A stretch of 64,000 nt of DNA from Diplolepis rosae (taxonomy: Eukaryota > Arthropoda > Insecta > Hymenoptera > Diplolepididae): positions 7,502,001 to 7,566,000 of the forward strand of contig JAPYXD010000704.1 of assembly GCA_030998225.1 (NCBI GenBank). Direction: 5' to 3'. Below are positions 19,740 to 32,000 of this stretch, in pieces. The notes beneath the pieces are model-generated. The model was not told where the DNA came from, did no database searches, and saw only the letters and a list, made by a program, of their open reading frames with translations. The position numbers and the translations under genes are program-made. Every line of letters starts with the position of its first letter. Position 1 is the stretch's first letter.

Positions 19740-22150
19740 TACTATTTTCTAGCTTATAAGATCGCCTATGAATGTCACCTGAAAATTTTGATCTTGATGA
19801 GTAAATAAGCTCTTGGTTTTATGCTCTCTCTTTGACATTTGTCAATAAATTTTGTCATTGGATTCCATACGACAAGACGAGGAATCACAGTCAGAACTAA
19901 TGACTAAAGGCAGTTAGTTTTAAAGTACACATGCCCTAGTTACATGCCAGTGTTTACTGCTATTAATTACACAGCAGAAACCTTTCACGCTGAAATTACT
20001 GCCGCCAAATTCGTGCCGGTTCAGCGATTTCCGGTCAACGATAAGAATTCTACATTAACCTTTGTAAACATTCGTTAGATTCTCATTTCAGCAAATAAAC
20101 ACAGGTAATCTATCAAAGTCGACCTTCTTATTCAGTAAACTAATTGTAACTTAAGAATATTAGAAAGTACCTGAGAATTTTTCAAAACTCAAAATATAAT
20201 TGTATAACTTAGTCTGTTCTTTGCACTTAGACAAATATTTGTATCATTTAAATGAGCTAATCCGTAGCATTACCTAACAGAAAATTTAAAATTCAATTGT
20301 ACGAACATTACTTTTAAATTATTAAATATCCGTTTGCTGCTAAAGTAGAAAAAAGTATTGTATTTTCTTGACCATAATTTTTAGTTCCGCTTTGAATTTT
20401 ATACAAAGGCTTCTTACCTGTGGTAAAGTTTTCTGTTAACTGGAAACGACTAGTAAATTTGAATTTATGCGTTTCTCTCATGTTGTCTACATAAATCTTG
20501 TAGAAGATGGTGGGCAAATAAAGAAAATAAGAAACAGAAGTATACCTTATGGGGAGAAATCTTGATTTTCAGATTTACTAGGGAATAAACTGGAATTTTC
20601 AAACAAAAATAAGATTTATAGCTATTTGTTTATTTAATTTGATGTACAATCTACCGCAGCTATTTTGAGACGAAAAATCGATTTTCCGTTTCGTGCTTCA
20701 CCAAAAATTAGAATTTAAACTGCAAGCTTTTAAAAATATTGACAGAATATTTGAATATTCATATACTTATATGTATTTGGTTTTCAATATTAAGTGAATC
20801 TTAAAATTAGCTATCAAAATATGCTTCGAAATTTCTTCTGGTGTATTATTAATTTTCAAAACAGTTTTATTTTTACCATACAAACTATCAATTACATTTT
20901 TAATTAAGATAATAGTAATCATTTTCTCATGTTTTTTATTATATTTACATCATATAGAAATGTAACATAATATTTGCAGAAAGCAAAAAACTCTGTAAGT
21001 TTCTGCTATAAGTTATTATTCCAGCTGGAAATTCAAGGGTGTCTGGTTAAAATATCTGAGCTAGAATATCTGTCTAGAGGCAAATAGGTTTCCATGTTAG
21101 AGAATCTCACTAACGTCCAATCAATGCCTGAGAAGATTTCAGTGCTCTCGATAGTCCAGTCGAAACCATATCAGTGCCCAATCGCACAATTTATGTACGG
21201 TTTTTTTTCGGTATTTTTATTTAAAATTTGTTATTTACCATTTTATGGTAAGGAGTGAAATACTTCTTGTTCCTTTTAAACACCGAAAAGAATTACACGT
21301 GGCACGTGTCGCATGAATTCAAGCAAAAGTTTTTAAAGTCGCTTTAAATTTCTCTTGATCCTTCCTTCTGCCTTTTTCTTGATCTTGTTTTATCCTCTTT
21401 GCTTCTTTGGGATTTGCCTTTAAGCGAGACAGGATCTTCAGAAAGCCAGCCGACTTTTCCTCATCGCTGCTTAACACCCTCATCCACTTCTTCATCATTT
21501 CCGTTTCTGCTTCCTTCCGTCATTCGAGTTCACTTCCGGTTCTCACATGATAGAAAGAATCACTATCGTGATGTCATGACAGAAGAGCACTTTCGTTTGC
21601 TCTTTCGTGATATCAAAAACTAAAAAGTAAAATCCTCGTAAAGAAATACGTGAAATGCATCTCCTAAGTGTCGCATAAAGTCGAAGTTCCTCAACACGTC
21701 TTTAATAGTATCCGTAACCTCTCATCTTAAATAATAATATTTTCCACTATATTCTAAACGACATGGCACCACTTACATAAGACCCCCCCCCCCCCCGCCG
21801 TTATTAATCAATGAACTCTATGCCCTTGATAACCAATTTTTTAATGTTATAATTGGTCCCAAAAGATAAGCATCACTTGTACCAAAAGTAAGATATAAAT
21901 TCGCCCCGCAAGGAATCTTTTTGATTCCTGTCTACAAAACTTGAACTATGGGATTTTCTCGAACCCCTGATTACGAAGTTCACTTAAAAAAGTAGTATTG
22001 AAAATGATGGATTCAATATTGAAGATTTTAAATATTGTATCAAAAATGTTATCAATTCTATTTTCTGAATATATTTCTATACAATTTCAGATAACACCAC
22101 TTCCTTTATGAATTTTTTCTCATTGAGAGTATTTGACTTCTAATGTTTTT
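19740..22150. other. Intergenic DNA with a poly-C tract
   Basis: No gene recognised. A pure C run of about 15 bases lies at 21,782-21,796. A pyrimidine-rich block at 21,330-21,630 includes a short frame (21,399-21,623) without family features. Confidence 0.35.
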
Positions 22151-22152
22151 TT

Positions 22153-22351
22153 CCAACGAAAAAAAACTTGATATTGTTAGATCTGGTTAGATCTAGTTCC
22201 CATATCCAACCAGATCTCGACAAAATCAAAATCTGGTTAGATAAGTAGATCTAGGGAGATCTGGCCAGATCTACTTAGATCTAATTAGATCTGGTTAGAT
22301 CTGGGAATTAGATCTAATGAGATCTAACAAGATCAAATTTCTTTTCACGGG
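22153..22351. mobile_element. AGATCT-word palindromic element
   Basis: About 200 bp. The outer parts are inverted repeats (TTGATATTGTTAGATCTGGT on the left, diverged complement on the right). The inside is a dense run of AGATCT palindromes in TTAGATCTGG-like words, more than ten in under 200 bp. No coding capacity. Confidence 0.7.
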
Positions 22352-22420
22352 TTACGGATATTTTATACACTCTTGATACACTGAGAGACTTTTCTTCAGA
22401 GTAAATCATAAAAATGAATT

Positions 22421-22878
22421 ATACAGGGTTTTCCAATTAGAGGTTTCATTTTGATTCATGAGGAAAACGCGTGTTTTTTGTGAAAAATCATTTGATTTTT
22501 ATTTCATTCAATAGCGGAAGGTTTGCTATTAATAATGAAATACAATATCATTCATATGGCCTCCACGGCTACGTTTGCAGGACTATGCTCTTTTCATGAA
22601 ATTTTCCATGGCATTTTCGCACATTTGGGGCTCTACTTCCTCGATAACGGCACGAATTTTCTCTGAGTTTTTGAATTGACTGAGGAGTATCAGCATAAAT
22701 ATTATCTATCACGTAACCTCAAAGAAAAAAGTCTAGAGGTGTGAAATCGCAGGATCTCGGCGGCCAATTATAATCGCCGTTTCGAGAAATCACTCGCCCT
22801 GGAAATTTACCACGCAAAAGATCGATGGTTTAGCCATTTGTGTGGCACGTAGCGCCTTCTTGTTGGAAATAAACATCG
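22421..22878 (-). pseudogene. Tc1/mariner-superfamily DDE transposase, C-terminal fragment
   Basis: On the minus strand the fragment reads DVYFQQEGATCHT, then a stop, then LLRGKFPGRVIS, NWPPRSCDFTPLDFFL, a stop, GYVIDNIYADTPQSIQKLRE. After a frameshift an acidic helix follows, ending near SRGGHMND. This is the C-terminal half of a widespread insect transposase type (QQDGATCHT and WPPRSPDLTPLDFFLWG motifs). The second catalytic Asp is Glu here. The element end ATACAGGGTTTTCC lies at 22,421. Two stops and a frameshift make it dead. The frame continues across the inserted element into 24,273-24,290 (DMD). Confidence 0.82.
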
Positions 22879-24270
22879 CCCAGCGAACACTGTCATATAA
22901 CATGTATGTAACTGTTACGTAACAGATTATAACACGTTAGATAGCTGTTGACTTACAGGTGAGTCACCTGTGACGCAAAATGCCACACACTGTGTGATGA
23001 ATTAGTTTTATAACAGCTTTGTAACGCTGTGATGTAATGGGTCTGTAACAGACTTATATAACATATGTGCTATATTGTATCGCAGCATCAATGTAAATAT
23101 GTTCTATATGTGTTATGCAATTATTTTATATAGAAGTTTCGTAAAGGCGATAAGTAAATAGTATGTAACGGAGATATGTTAAACAGATATACGATGATAA
23201 AATATTGATAAAACACAACTCATTTCTGTGAATCAAATTTTGTACCTTAGTGTTATTTGTCGATTACTGAATATTATGTGTGCAAGTGAAATTTTACCAT
23301 AAGAGCAATTTACTTTACACAAGTTATTACCTACAATTTTTACTTTTTCCAGCTATTATTGATGTCGGTATTCGGGAAATTAAAATATCTATACGTAATA
23401 TTACATGATTGTTACAGATCTGATAATAACGTGCATTATACACAACTTACAGAGAAGCACTGCACAATAATGCCGTCATAGTACACTTACGTAACACTGC
23501 AAAGAAAGTGTTATAGATCATTCGCGTAACCAAGTTACAGAATCAAAGTTACAGTATTGTCACATAAAAATTATGTCACATTGTTACGTAGCTGTTACTA
23601 ATGTACATTATATACAACTAACATAACTATTCCGTAACATTGTTACATTACCCTTACGTAACAAAGCAACAGAATTGTAATAGATCATTTAGGTAACCAA
23701 GTTATATAAAAGATTTTACGTGATTCTTACATAAAAATTACGTAACATTGTTACGTAGCTGTTACTAATGTACATTACATACAACTCACATAACTATTCC
23801 GTAACACTGTTACATTACCCTTACGTACCGAAGAAACGATATTGTTATAGATCATTCGGGCAACCAAGTTACAGAACAAATGTTACGTGATTTTTACATA
23901 ATAATTATGTCACATTGTTACATAGCTTTTATTAATGTACATTATACACGACTTACATAATTATACAGTAATGCCGTGACAGTTCACTTACATAACATTA
24001 TGACTAAACTGTTACAGATCATGTGTGTAACACAATTAGAGAACGAATTTTATATTGTTTTTCTATAGCATATACATCCCACTGCTACAGAATTGTTACA
24101 TTCACTCTTTTATTGATCTTTTACATCTTCACGCGGTAACAATCTTACATAACATTGTTACCTTCCCGTTATATAGCAATTACAGCACTGAACAATAACA
24201 ATCGTTACATAACCAGAAATAAATATGTTACCCTTTTGTTACGGAGCGGTTACATAACGTGTTTGCTGGG
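22879..24270. mobile_element. GTTACGTAAC-word element with CCCAGC ends and 167-bp internal repeats
   Basis: A 1392-bp non-coding insertion. The left end CCCAGCGAACAC and right end GTGTTTGCTGGG are inverted repeats, flanked by CG on both sides (22,877-22,878 and 24,271-24,272). The interior is saturated with TTACGTAAC, GTTACATAAC and similar words. AGATCATT-like landmarks at 23,515, 23,682, 23,849 and 24,016 are exactly 167 bp apart, so the core is a tandem repeat. It sits cleanly inside the transposase fragment: joining the flanks restores a continuous motif next to FQQEGATCHT. Confidence 0.82.
23515..24182. repeat. 167-bp tandem repeat inside the GTTACGTAAC-word element
   Basis: Four landmark copies of AGATCAT followed by a GTAACCAAGTTA-like block occur at exact 167-bp spacing. 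Each unit also holds a TTACGTAGCTGTTACTAATG-like block. Divergence rises towards the right end. Confidence 0.75.
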
Positions 24271-24272
24271 CG

Positions 24273-25360
24273 TCCATGTCCATATCTTACATACATTAAT
24301 GTAAGACTATTTTTATTCAAGCTCTTTTTGATTGATGGGTAATCCTACATACATTGTATTATCTACATTTATGTAAACACAAACTGATATTAGTGTTGCC
24401 ATTGGGATAGGGGCTACATTTTCGACGATTTCATATTGTTTTAAAAATGATAGACTATTATGCTGCGTGGAGTTGCTTTGAATTGAATAAACATTACGGC
24501 AAACAAGTTCGTTTTGTAAAAATGCAAAATATAAATTGCCACATTTACAGTTCTCAATCTCGCAATCACAATTGTGAACTTTGATAAAACAATGTATGGG
24601 ACATGACTTAAATTCAAGAAAAAAGCTATTGGAGACCGTATGTGAATTCTACAATTTCATAAATTCAATACAAATGCAGTATAATTCAATTTTTGCTTCG
24701 TTAAATAAGAACACTCATAGGAAAGGACAGCGGTTACAACCATATTAATGATTAATTTAACCCTACCTTATTACTAGCATAGATACATCAATATAAGATG
24801 TGCATTTTGACCATCCGATTATAACTGAATAAACATGAAATAATCAACCATATTATTAGTTGCTATATATATTATTATTATATATTATTATTATATTATA
24901 TATATATATTGATTTCCTTCCCATATTATATTTTTGATTCGATCAATTTCACTTACAATATTTCGATTGCTGCGTTTAATATGCTGCGTTGTTTAGAGAC
25001 ATATTATGTTATAAATATAATTATAAATTCCCAGCCTACAACCAAATCGCCAAAACTCCCAAACCATTTCTATCAGTGAAGGTTAACTGATGTAACATTT
25101 TGGTATGTTTAATAATAATTTTTTTTTAGGGAATTTTTAATCGAAAATTTTTACTATTTCAAAAAAGCGCGTGTTCTTTGACGCATGCGCATTAGAATAG
25201 GGAACGTTGAATGGAAAACCCCCAACACTCAAGAAGAATCAAAGGAGAAATTGAAATTTCTGCATGTTTCGAAAACTTAAAGAGAACTTGGATTGTATTA
25301 AGATACATTTTTCTTGACTCTCCCGAAGTCTCTCAGGTCAGAGAACTCAAAGAATTAACG
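24273..25360. other. AT-rich intergenic DNA with an AT microsatellite
   Basis: The first bases continue the interrupted transposase. A TA/TTA microsatellite lies at about 24,864-24,910. The frame at 25,211-25,444 runs into the next element and is not recognised. Confidence 0.4.
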
Positions 25361-25364
25361 CAGA

Positions 25365-26142
25365 ACCCAGGTGAAAATTTACTACTGCCGAGGTATCATG
25401 TCTGTATCGTCGTCGGATTTTTGATACTGCTAGGGTACTGGTGAAATATCGGCATGGATACTGGCATAGTACTGTCTAGACCTCTAATGATAACTCGGCT
25501 GGGAGTGGGCAGCCAGTACTGATCTGGAACTTGAAATCAGTACTGGTCCAGTGCTATCAGTCAATACTGGCATAGTACTGAGTAGACCCCTGATTATGAC
25601 TCGACTGGGAGTTGGCAGTCAGTACCGGGCTGGTACTTAAAAACAATCCTGTCCAGTACTATTAGCCGCGGTACTAACTAGACTAACCGTAGATTAGTAC
25701 AACTCACTTGTCAGTATTTAACTAGTAATGATAATTAGTACTGCGGCATTAGCAGACCAGTAGAATGCCAACTGTCGATGAGACTTCTACAAGTATGTCG
25801 GTTTATAGCCAGTATTTTGATTCTGTATACAGCCAGCACTAAACCAGTACTGTTACGTAAGTTGGCACACTTCCTTTATCGGTATTTTTTCAGTAATAGT
25901 AATCAGTACTGCGCCCGTAGTAAACCAGTAGAGTGCCAACTGTCGAAGATATCCCTACATCAGAGTTTTACCAGTACTGCCAAGGAATATCGTGCCAGTA
26001 CTGCGCCAGTAGCAAGCCAGTAATATTCCAATGTTTGGAACAGTATTAACAGTCTGTACTGGCATTACTCCTCGGTTACAACTGGCACAATACTGTGCTG
26101 GTTGTAAAAACTGTCTGGCCTCCGACTTTTCTACCTGGGTAA
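25365..26142. mobile_element. AGTACT-word element, copy 2
   Basis: About 778 bp rich in CAGTACTGG, CCAGTACTG and TACTGGCATAGTACTG words. The left end ACCCAGGTGAAAATTTAC and the complement of the right end (ACCCAGGTAGAAAAG) form short inverted repeats. Internal ACTCGGCTGGGAGT recurs at about 25,495 and 25,607 and also in copy 1. The target duplication is unclear. Confidence 0.72.
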
Positions 26143-26144
26143 CT

Positions 26145-26485
26145 TAAGTTTCGATTCAGGTTGCGATGCGAGCACTACAATTTAATGTCCGTACACATTG
26201 TTTACATTAGTAATACCACCCATAAACTGGTTCTTCATCGCAACCTATCCAAAAGTTGTTCTTAGTTATGTATTTATAATCAAGCCTCTGTGATTTGAGA
26301 GTTTAAAGAGTTTTCCCGCAAGACAAAGCTGCCAGATTGTGCTACGGCTAAGTTTGCGCAATATAGATATTGCTTATGCTTATTTTGTAGAGATGCTTAT
26401 AGCACGAAAAAGTGGTTATCTGGGGTTGCTGCCCTTGAACTTTTTTCACTATTTTTAATTAACTTTTTGGCTTTATCGGTTTCAT
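26145..26485. other. Intergenic DNA with a perfect 11-bp inverted repeat
   Basis: AGGTTGCGATG at 26,158-26,168 and CATCGCAACCT at 26,236-26,246 could be the ends of a very small element. Nothing else seen. Confidence 0.35.
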
Positions 26486-26489
26486 TAAA

Positions 26490-26715
26490 TTTTAATTAGT
26501 GGGGTCTCACTGGTGAGATTACAAGAAATTAGGCAGTCTTCCACTTCAGTGAAAATTTCACTGACAATCAAAAGTATTTCGCAGAAAAACTGAAACTCTC
26601 ACTGAAGATGATCAGTAAAATCTGTTTTACTAACTGAGTTCTACTAATAAACTTCAGTGAAAGTGTCACTGTTTTCCTACAAAATACCACTGATTGGCAG
26701 TGATACTTCAAACGA
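26490..26715. repeat. CACTG/CAGTG-word cluster
   Basis: About 225 bp with many TTCAGTGAAA, TTTCACTGA and CACTGAAG words, some forming near-perfect palindromes such as TCAGTGAAAATTTCACTGA. It resembles the other word-rich elements in style but I could not define its ends. Confidence 0.5.
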
Positions 26716-27670
26716 ATTTAATACCTTTTCAATATGTGATGAGAATGTAAATATATAGCATTGTGATGAAAACTTTTGAAAGGTTTCTTTGAATATCTAG
26801 TATTGAATAGCGAATTATTTTGATGAAAATATTAATGCGAAGTTCAAATTATTGTACAATATAAAATAAATTTTAGTGGAATTATATTCTGTACATTTTA
26901 CGCGGTCCAGTATCAAAATTTTCTAGACAGTCCATACTTTCTACCGTTTTACCGTTTACTCTTTATTGAATGAAGGTTTTCCGTCTAAAGGTACTTATTT
27001 AATTGATCGTTAATAAAAAATTATTCAAAATAAGAAAATAATTGAGGAAAATAATATATATTGAAGCTGGTACAGTACGTTTTATTAATAGGATAAGGAA
27101 AAATGTGCCGTTCGTATATTGCTTCTAATATTGAAAAAGAATTTCCGAGAAACAAGAGATAAAGAAAAGGTAAATATAATATTTTCTTTTTCTTTTATAT
27201 TTTCTTTTATAGATAGCTTAGTACTGGTTTCTCGTACAATCGGGAGAAAATCCTTCTACATAAGACCAAGATCTTTTTCTACCATCTCTACTAACATATA
27301 CCCGCAACTCTGCTGTTCGATATCACATACAGAATATTGTAAAATCGATCTCAAAAACTTAAATTTATAGACTTGAGATCTGAATCCAATTACTTGATAT
27401 CTTAAGAATATCGACAGTTGGTACGATCCCATTTCCTGAACAAGATTTGTTTTGATTCTTAGAATATAATGTTTTAACTGACCTGCTTATGAAGATGAAA
27501 CAAAATTATAACCCAACAATAAAAATAAGAGATTTAGTCTCACAATAAGAGGATTCTTGAACCAGTAAAGCATACGGAACATTAATCATGGATATCGTGA
27601 CATGTTTCCGTACATGTTCAATGTTTTATTGACCCACAATAATAATTTTGTAATAGTTAATTTGGCATGG
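26716..27670. other. AT-rich intergenic DNA, nothing recognised
   Basis: No coding or repeat feature that I can support. The frame at 27,119-27,370 has no family features. Confidence 0.35.
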
Positions 27671-27679
27671 GGTCAGTTT

Positions 27680-28125
27680 TGATACGGATTTATTTTTTTA
27701 TAAGTGATAGAACACATAAAAAATACAAAAGGCAAACGTTTCGGCCACAAATGGGGGCCCTCTTCAGTGCCAATTAGCTTAATAGTAACCTTTAAATATT
27801 TATTAACTAAGACATGCAACTTAATAATTATTGTATTTTTTGTTTTTTCTTTTTTTCCTTTGCTTATTGATATTAGAAAAAGATAGAGTAAACATGCGGA
27901 AAGACTTATGGGTAAGCGAGTTCCTAGGTGTGAAGGAACCAGGCCGTTCCAAAAACTGTTCCAACGAGTAATCCTCTCCCACAGGAACCGTGAAAAATGC
28001 GACCGCGGAACGCACTCTCTCAAGGGCACATATATAAACACAATTATTTCACCAAAGAAAGAAACAACACGATGGAGAATATAACGTGGATCCTTGGTAA
28101 AGCACGCACAGCAAACCACACACAT
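27680..28125 (-). mobile_element. Penelope-like 3' end remnant, minus strand
   Basis: On the minus strand the order is non-coding sequence, a hammerhead-like core (27,767-27,738), an A/T-rich tail and AATAAATCCGTATCAAAACT ending near 27,670. This mirrors the right end of the element at 1-3300 (core, A/T tail, AATAAAATGACTTGG). Upstream frames on the minus strand (to 28,125) are open but not recognisable as reverse transcriptase or endonuclease, so only a terminal repeat or 3' UTR is present. The upstream limit is uncertain. Confidence 0.55.
27735..27775 (-). ncRNA. Second hammerhead-ribozyme-like motif
   Basis: The minus strand reads CTGAAGA (27,767-27,761), then a stem II in which GGCC pairs with GGCC around an 8-10 base loop, then GAAAC (27,742-27,738). 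CTGAAGA differs from the CTGATGA consensus at one core position, a change that usually harms activity unless the family tolerates it. Stem II and the GAAAC strand are intact. Confidence 0.5.
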
Positions 28126-28691
28126 TCACGAGCAACAGAAGTAAAGGACACTGAAGTTAAAACAATAAGAACGATATAATTGGTACGGAAAAATTTTTAT
28201 TTTGTATTTTCTCCGAAGCCGCAGAGATGACAGACGAAAGTAAGTCCACCACTCTGCCACATGGCTAAAAGAAAACTGATTTGGGAAGAAGTCGTATTTA
28301 AGAAGACTAGTGTTCAGAGTTTGACGTGTATAGAAAGCATTCTCCAGATAGGTCAGGTTCCAACGCCAAGGGTTATACACAGTAAAACCTTATTTTAATG
28401 TCCCCGGCACTTGAGATTATTATGTGCTCAAGCGTCCGACAAAAGCAAAGACCCACCACATGTTCGAAAAACTCTGTAAGGAAAGGCACACACTACGGTC
28501 CCGACGTCGTAAAAATTATACACATTTTTGTGGATATAGAAAGTAAAATGCAACTAAAGTGGAAATTCACGACAAATTAATTTCCTGGTTTTTCGAAACC
28601 TCTGATTCTTAATAACTGGAACCCGGAAAAATACAATATTAAGTTTATAAGTATGATGTCCGAGTTTTTCAGATTATAAGACTGTTGTAAA
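28126..28691. other. Transition zone before the satellite
   Basis: No gene recognised. From about 28,530 faint satellite-like pieces appear (for example TTCGAAACCTCTGATTCTTA, like TTCGGACTCTGATTCTGAG), suggesting heavily decayed monomers outside the recognisable array. Confidence 0.4.
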
Positions 28692-28925
28692 GTGGCAAAA
28701 TATTACGAGAGTTATTCGAACTCTGACTTAAATAGAGTGGCCAATTAATACAGTAGCACTACGGATTCTAAGACTGATAAAAAATGACCAAGTAATGCGC
28801 GAGCATTTCGGACTCTAATTCTGAGTAAGGTGGCCAAGTAATGCGCGAGCACATCAGACTCTGATTCTGAGTAAGGTGGCCAAGTAATGCGCGAGCTCTT
28901 CGGACTCAGATTTTCAGTAAGGTGG
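28692..28925. repeat. Monomeric edge of the satellite
   Basis: Simple monomers of about 46 bp sit head to tail, each a box GTGGCCAAGTAATGCGCGAG plus a tail like CACATCAGACTCTGATTCTG. The leftmost ones (28,692 and 28,736) are diverged; those near 28,787, 28,833 and 28,879 are clean. None of the B, C, D or E types appear before about 28,925. Confidence 0.8.
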
Positions 28926-29040
28926 CCAAGTAATGCGCGAGTTCAATGGACGTCAGGACTGATATAAATACAAAAATAGGTGCGTAATACGCGAGTTGAA
29001 CGCAATCTGACCTGAAAAGAGTGGCCAAGTAATGCGCGAA

Positions 29041-32000
29041 TTCTTAGGGGTATAAGAATTTTTATAAATAGTTAAAACAAAAATAATTAACACTTAGGGT
29101 CCTTAGACTCTGACCTGAATAAAGTGGCCAAGTAATGCGCGAGCTCTTCGGACTGTGGCTTAAAATTATGTGGCCAAGTAATTCGCGAGTTCAATGGACG
29201 TCAGGACTGATATAAATGCACAAAAAGCCGCGTGATACGCGAGATCAAACAAAGTCTGACCTAAATAAGGTGGCAAAGTAATGCGCGAGCTCTTCGGACT
29301 CTGGCTTAAAATAATGTGGCCAAGTAATGCGCGAGTTCAATGGACGTCAGGACTGATATAAATGCACAAGAAGCCGCGTAATACGCGAGATCAAACAAAG
29401 TCTGACCTAAATAAGGTGGCAAAGTAATGCGCGAATTATTAGTACAGGATTTTTATATAAAGTGGCCAAGTAATGCGCGAGCTCTTCGGACTCTGGCTTA
29501 AAATTATGTGGCCAAGTAATTCGCGAGTTCAATAGACGTCAGGACTGATATAAATGCAAAAATAGCCGCGTAATACGCGAGATCAAACAAAGTCTGACCT
29601 AAATAAGGTGGCAAAGTAATGCGCGAATTCTTAGTACAGGATTTTTATATAAAGTGGCCAAGTAATGCGCGAGCACTTCGGACTCAGATTTTCGGTAAGG
29701 TGGCCAAGTAATGCGCGAGTTCAATCGACGTCAGGACTGATAAAAATGCAAAAATAGCCGCGTAATACGCGAGATCAAACAAAGTCTGACCTAAATAAGG
29801 TGGCAAAGTAATGCGCGAATTCTTAGTACAGGATTTTTATATAAAGTGGCCAAGTAATGCGCGAGCTCTTCGGACTCTGGCTTAAAATTATGTGGCCAAG
29901 TAATTCGCGAGTTCAATGGACGTCAGGACTGATATAAATACAAAAATAGCCGCGTAATACGCGAGTTTAACGAAGTCTAACCTGAAAAGAGTGGCCAAGT
30001 AATGCGCGAATTCTTAGGGGTATGAGAATTTTTATAACGTCGCCAAAAAATAATAATTAACACGTAGGCTCCTTAGACTATGACCTGTATAAGGCGGCCA
30101 AGTAATGCGCGAGCGCTTCGAACTCAGATTTTCGGTAAGGTGGCCAAGTAATGCGCGAGTTCAATAGACGTCAGGACTGATATAAATGCAAAAATAGCCG
30201 CGTAATACACGAGATCAAACAAAGTCTAACCTAAATAAGGTGGCAAAGTAATGCGCCACCTCTTCGGACTCGGATTTTCAGTAAGGTGGCCAAGTAATGC
30301 GCGAGTTCAATGGACGTCAGGACTGATATAAATGCACAAATAGCCGCGTAATACGCGAGATCAAACAAAGTCTGACCTAAATAAGGTGGCAAAGTAATGC
30401 GCGAATTCTTAGCAGTACAGAATTTTTATATCAAGTGGCCAAGTAATGCTTGAGCTCTTCGGACTCTGGCTTAAAATTATGTGGCCAAGTAATTCGCGAG
30501 TTCAATGGACGTCAGGACTGATATAAATACAAAAATAGCCGCGTAATACGCGAGTTTAACGAAGTCTAACCTGCAAAGAGTGGCCAAGTAATGCGCGAAT
30601 CGTTAGGGGTATAAGAATTTTTATAAAGTGGCCAAAAAATAACAATTAACACGTAGGCTCCTTAGACTATGACCTGAATAAGGCGGCCAAGTAATGCGCA
30701 AGCACTTCGAACTCAGATTTTCAGTAAGGTGGCCAAGTAATGCGCGAGTTCAATGGACGTCAGGAATAATATAAATGAAAAAATATCCGCGTAATAAGCG
30801 TGTTCCAACCAAGTCTGACCTAAATACTGTGGCAAAGTAATGCGCGAGCTCTTCGGACTCAGATTTTCAGTAAGGTGGCCAAGTAATGCGCGAGTTCAAT
30901 GGACGTCAGGACTGATATAAATGCAAAAATAGCCGCGTAATACGCGAGATAAAACAAAGTCTGACCTAAATAAGGAGGCAAAGTAATGCGCGAATTCTTA
31001 GGAGTCCACAATGTTTTAATAAAGTGGCCAATTAATGCGCGAGCTCTTCTGACTCTGGCTTAAAATTATGTGGCCAAGTAATTCGCGAGTTCAATGGACG
31101 TCAGGACTGATATAAATACAAAAATAGCCGCGTAATACGCGAGTTTAACGAAGTCTAACCTGCAAAGACTGGCCAAGTAATGCGCGAATCGTTAGGGGTA
31201 TAAGAATTTTTATAAAGTGGCCAAAAAATAACAATTAACACGTAGGCTCCTTAGACTATGACCTGAATAAGGCGGCCAAGTAATGCGCGAGCGCTTCGAA
31301 CTCAGATTTTCGGTAAGGTGGCCAAGTAATGCGCGAGTTCAATAGACGTCAAGACTGATATAAATACAAAAATAGCCGCGTAATACGCGAGTTTAACGAA
31401 GTCTAACCTGCAAAGAGTGGCCAAGTAATGCGCGAATCGTTAGGGGTATAAGAATTTTTATAAAGTGGCCAAAAAATAATAATTAACACGTAGGCTCCTT
31501 AGACTATGACCTGAATAAGGCGGCCAAGTAATGCGCGAGCACTTCGGACTCAGATTTTCAGTAAGGTGGCCAAGTAATGCGCGAGTTCAATGGACGTCAG
31601 GAATAATATAAATGCAAAAATAGCCGCGTAATACGCGACATCAAACAAAGTCTGACCTAAATAAGGTGGCAAAGTAATGCGCGAGCTCTTCGGACTCAGA
31701 TTTTCAGTAAGGTGGCCAAGTAATGCGCGAGTTCAATGGACGTCAGGACTGATATAAATGCAAAAATAGCCGCGTAATACGCGAGATAAAACGAAGTCTG
31801 ACCTAAATAAGGAGGAAAAGTAATGCGCGAATTCTTAGGAGTACAGAATTTTTATATAAAGTGGCCAAGTAATGCGCGAGCTCTTCGGACTCTGGCTTAA
31901 AATTATGTGGCCAAGTAATTCGCGAGTTCAATGGACGTCAGGACTGATATAAATACAAAAATAGCCGCGTAATACGCGAGTTTAACGAAGTCTAACCTGA

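Noticed and set aside
24864..24910. AT-rich run considered as a possible origin or promoter.
   Set aside because: It is a simple TA/TTA microsatellite in AT-rich DNA with no supporting signals.
27821..28580. Several frames of 60-150 codons on both strands around 27.7-28.6 kb.
   Set aside because: No frame shows a recognised domain; the longest (minus, 27,673-28,125) reads through the hammerhead-like end, so it is non-coding terminal sequence.
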